This document shows positions 13,938 to 14,148 of a stretch of DNA of 14,148 nt, in pieces. The notes beneath the pieces are model-generated. The model searched no databases, was not told the DNA's origin, and saw nothing but the letters and a program-made list of their open reading frames with translations. The stretch comes from an uncultured Lachnospiraceae bacterium (lineage in GTDB: Bacteria > Bacillota > Clostridia > Lachnospirales > Lachnospiraceae): positions 1 to 14,148 of the forward strand of contig CAMNGO010000035.1 in assembly GCA_946538445.1 (NCBI GenBank), read 5' to 3'. The stretch's first letter is position 1. The number at the start of each line of letters is the position of its first letter. The position numbers and the translations under genes are program-made.

Positions 13938-13959
13938 GATTAAAACTATATCTTTTAAG

Positions 13960-14148
13960 TCATGAATTACTATTCCGGTTCGCTTTCCTGTACTCCGTCG
14001 GAGAACACAGATAACTCTTTTTAAATCTTGTGGAGAAATAGCCGGTCTGATTATAACCACATTTTCTGGCAATCTCCTCAATCTTCAGCTCTGTTCCCTC
14101 AAGCAGGTCAGCCGCTTTTTTCAGTCTGTATTGATGAAGATATTCCGT
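13960..14148 (-). CDS. AraC-family transcriptional regulator, C-terminal 62 codons (5' end outside window)
   Basis: The minus strand is open from the window end to a TGA at 13960-13962. The translation matches the C-terminal DNA-binding part of AraC regulators: YLHQYRLKKAADLLEG is the end of the first helix-turn-helix, IEEIARKCGYNQTGYFSTRFKK the link into the second, in the order expected, and the C-terminal signature SYLCSPTEYRK corresponds to the family pattern in which Gly-x-Ser-Pro-x-x-Tyr-Arg is usual. Here Cys replaces the residue between Leu and Ser-Pro, a modest deviation. The N-terminal sensing domain is outside the window, so the ligand is unknown. The gene reads towards the HD-domain gene on the same strand, with a 149-bp gap that holds a direct repeat, and no clear terminator follows the stop. 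Confidence 0.88.
   Translation of the reverse strand, partial: TEYLHQYRLKKAADLLEGTELKIEEIARKCGYNQTGYFSTRFKKSYLCSPTEYRKANRNSNS

Noticed and set aside
13960..14148. AraC fragment as a pseudogene remnant
   Set aside because: The frame is intact from the window edge to a normal C-terminal stop; it is cut by the window, not visibly broken.

Overview
The window looks like a chromosomal segment of an anaerobic, low-to-moderate GC Clostridia, most likely a Lachnospiraceae-type gut bacterium. This is an inference from gene content (pyruvate carboxylase, a C39-like secreted peptidase, a DUF937 protein, PncB, a MATE pump), strong AGGAGG ribosome sites, consensus sigma-A promoters and AT-rich intergenic regions. 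No rRNA, tRNA, CRISPR array, insertion sequence or phage gene was seen. Every gene reads intact except the two cut by the window edges.

Layout. 1-1379 (+) is the C-terminal part of pyruvate carboxylase. It converges on gshA (1427-2734, -) across a shared hairpin terminator whose loop contains the gshA stop codon. Upstream of gshA are a secreted C39-like cysteine peptidase (2864-4525, -) and a DUF937 protein (4662-5237, -), each with its own promoter. Divergent from these is pncB (5431-6654, +), followed by a long imperfect hairpin of about 105 nt that ends in a T-run. A small nitroreductase (6848-7420, -) and a GntR/FCD regulator (7640-8299, +) diverge from back-to-back promoters with a perfect dyad between them.

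A three-gene minus-strand operon follows, reading from 11482 down to 8428: a GarR-like tartronate semialdehyde/beta-hydroxyacid reductase, a DUF1537 four-carbon acid-sugar kinase and a metal-dependent cyclase-family hydrolase. It is driven by a perfect TTGACA-17-TATAAT promoter whose -35 and spacer are covered by a TTGACA/TGTCAA dyad. The GntR gene converges on this operon and is its probable regulator. Together they look like a sugar-acid catabolic module of unknown substrate: the aldolase, isomerase and transporter usually found beside such kinases are absent.

The right end holds a MATE exporter (11854-13200, +), which shares a bidirectional terminator with an HD-domain phosphohydrolase (13223-13810, -, TTG start). 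Last comes the C-terminal 62 codons of an AraC-family regulator (13960-14148, -). A 22-bp-period direct repeat lies between the AraC and HD genes, at a position suited to an AraC activator site.

The most interesting material is the minimal sugar-acid operon with its candidate operators, the AraC direct repeat, the long hairpin after pncB, and two terminators whose loops contain stop codons. None of these amounts to a demonstrated new system from the sequence alone.
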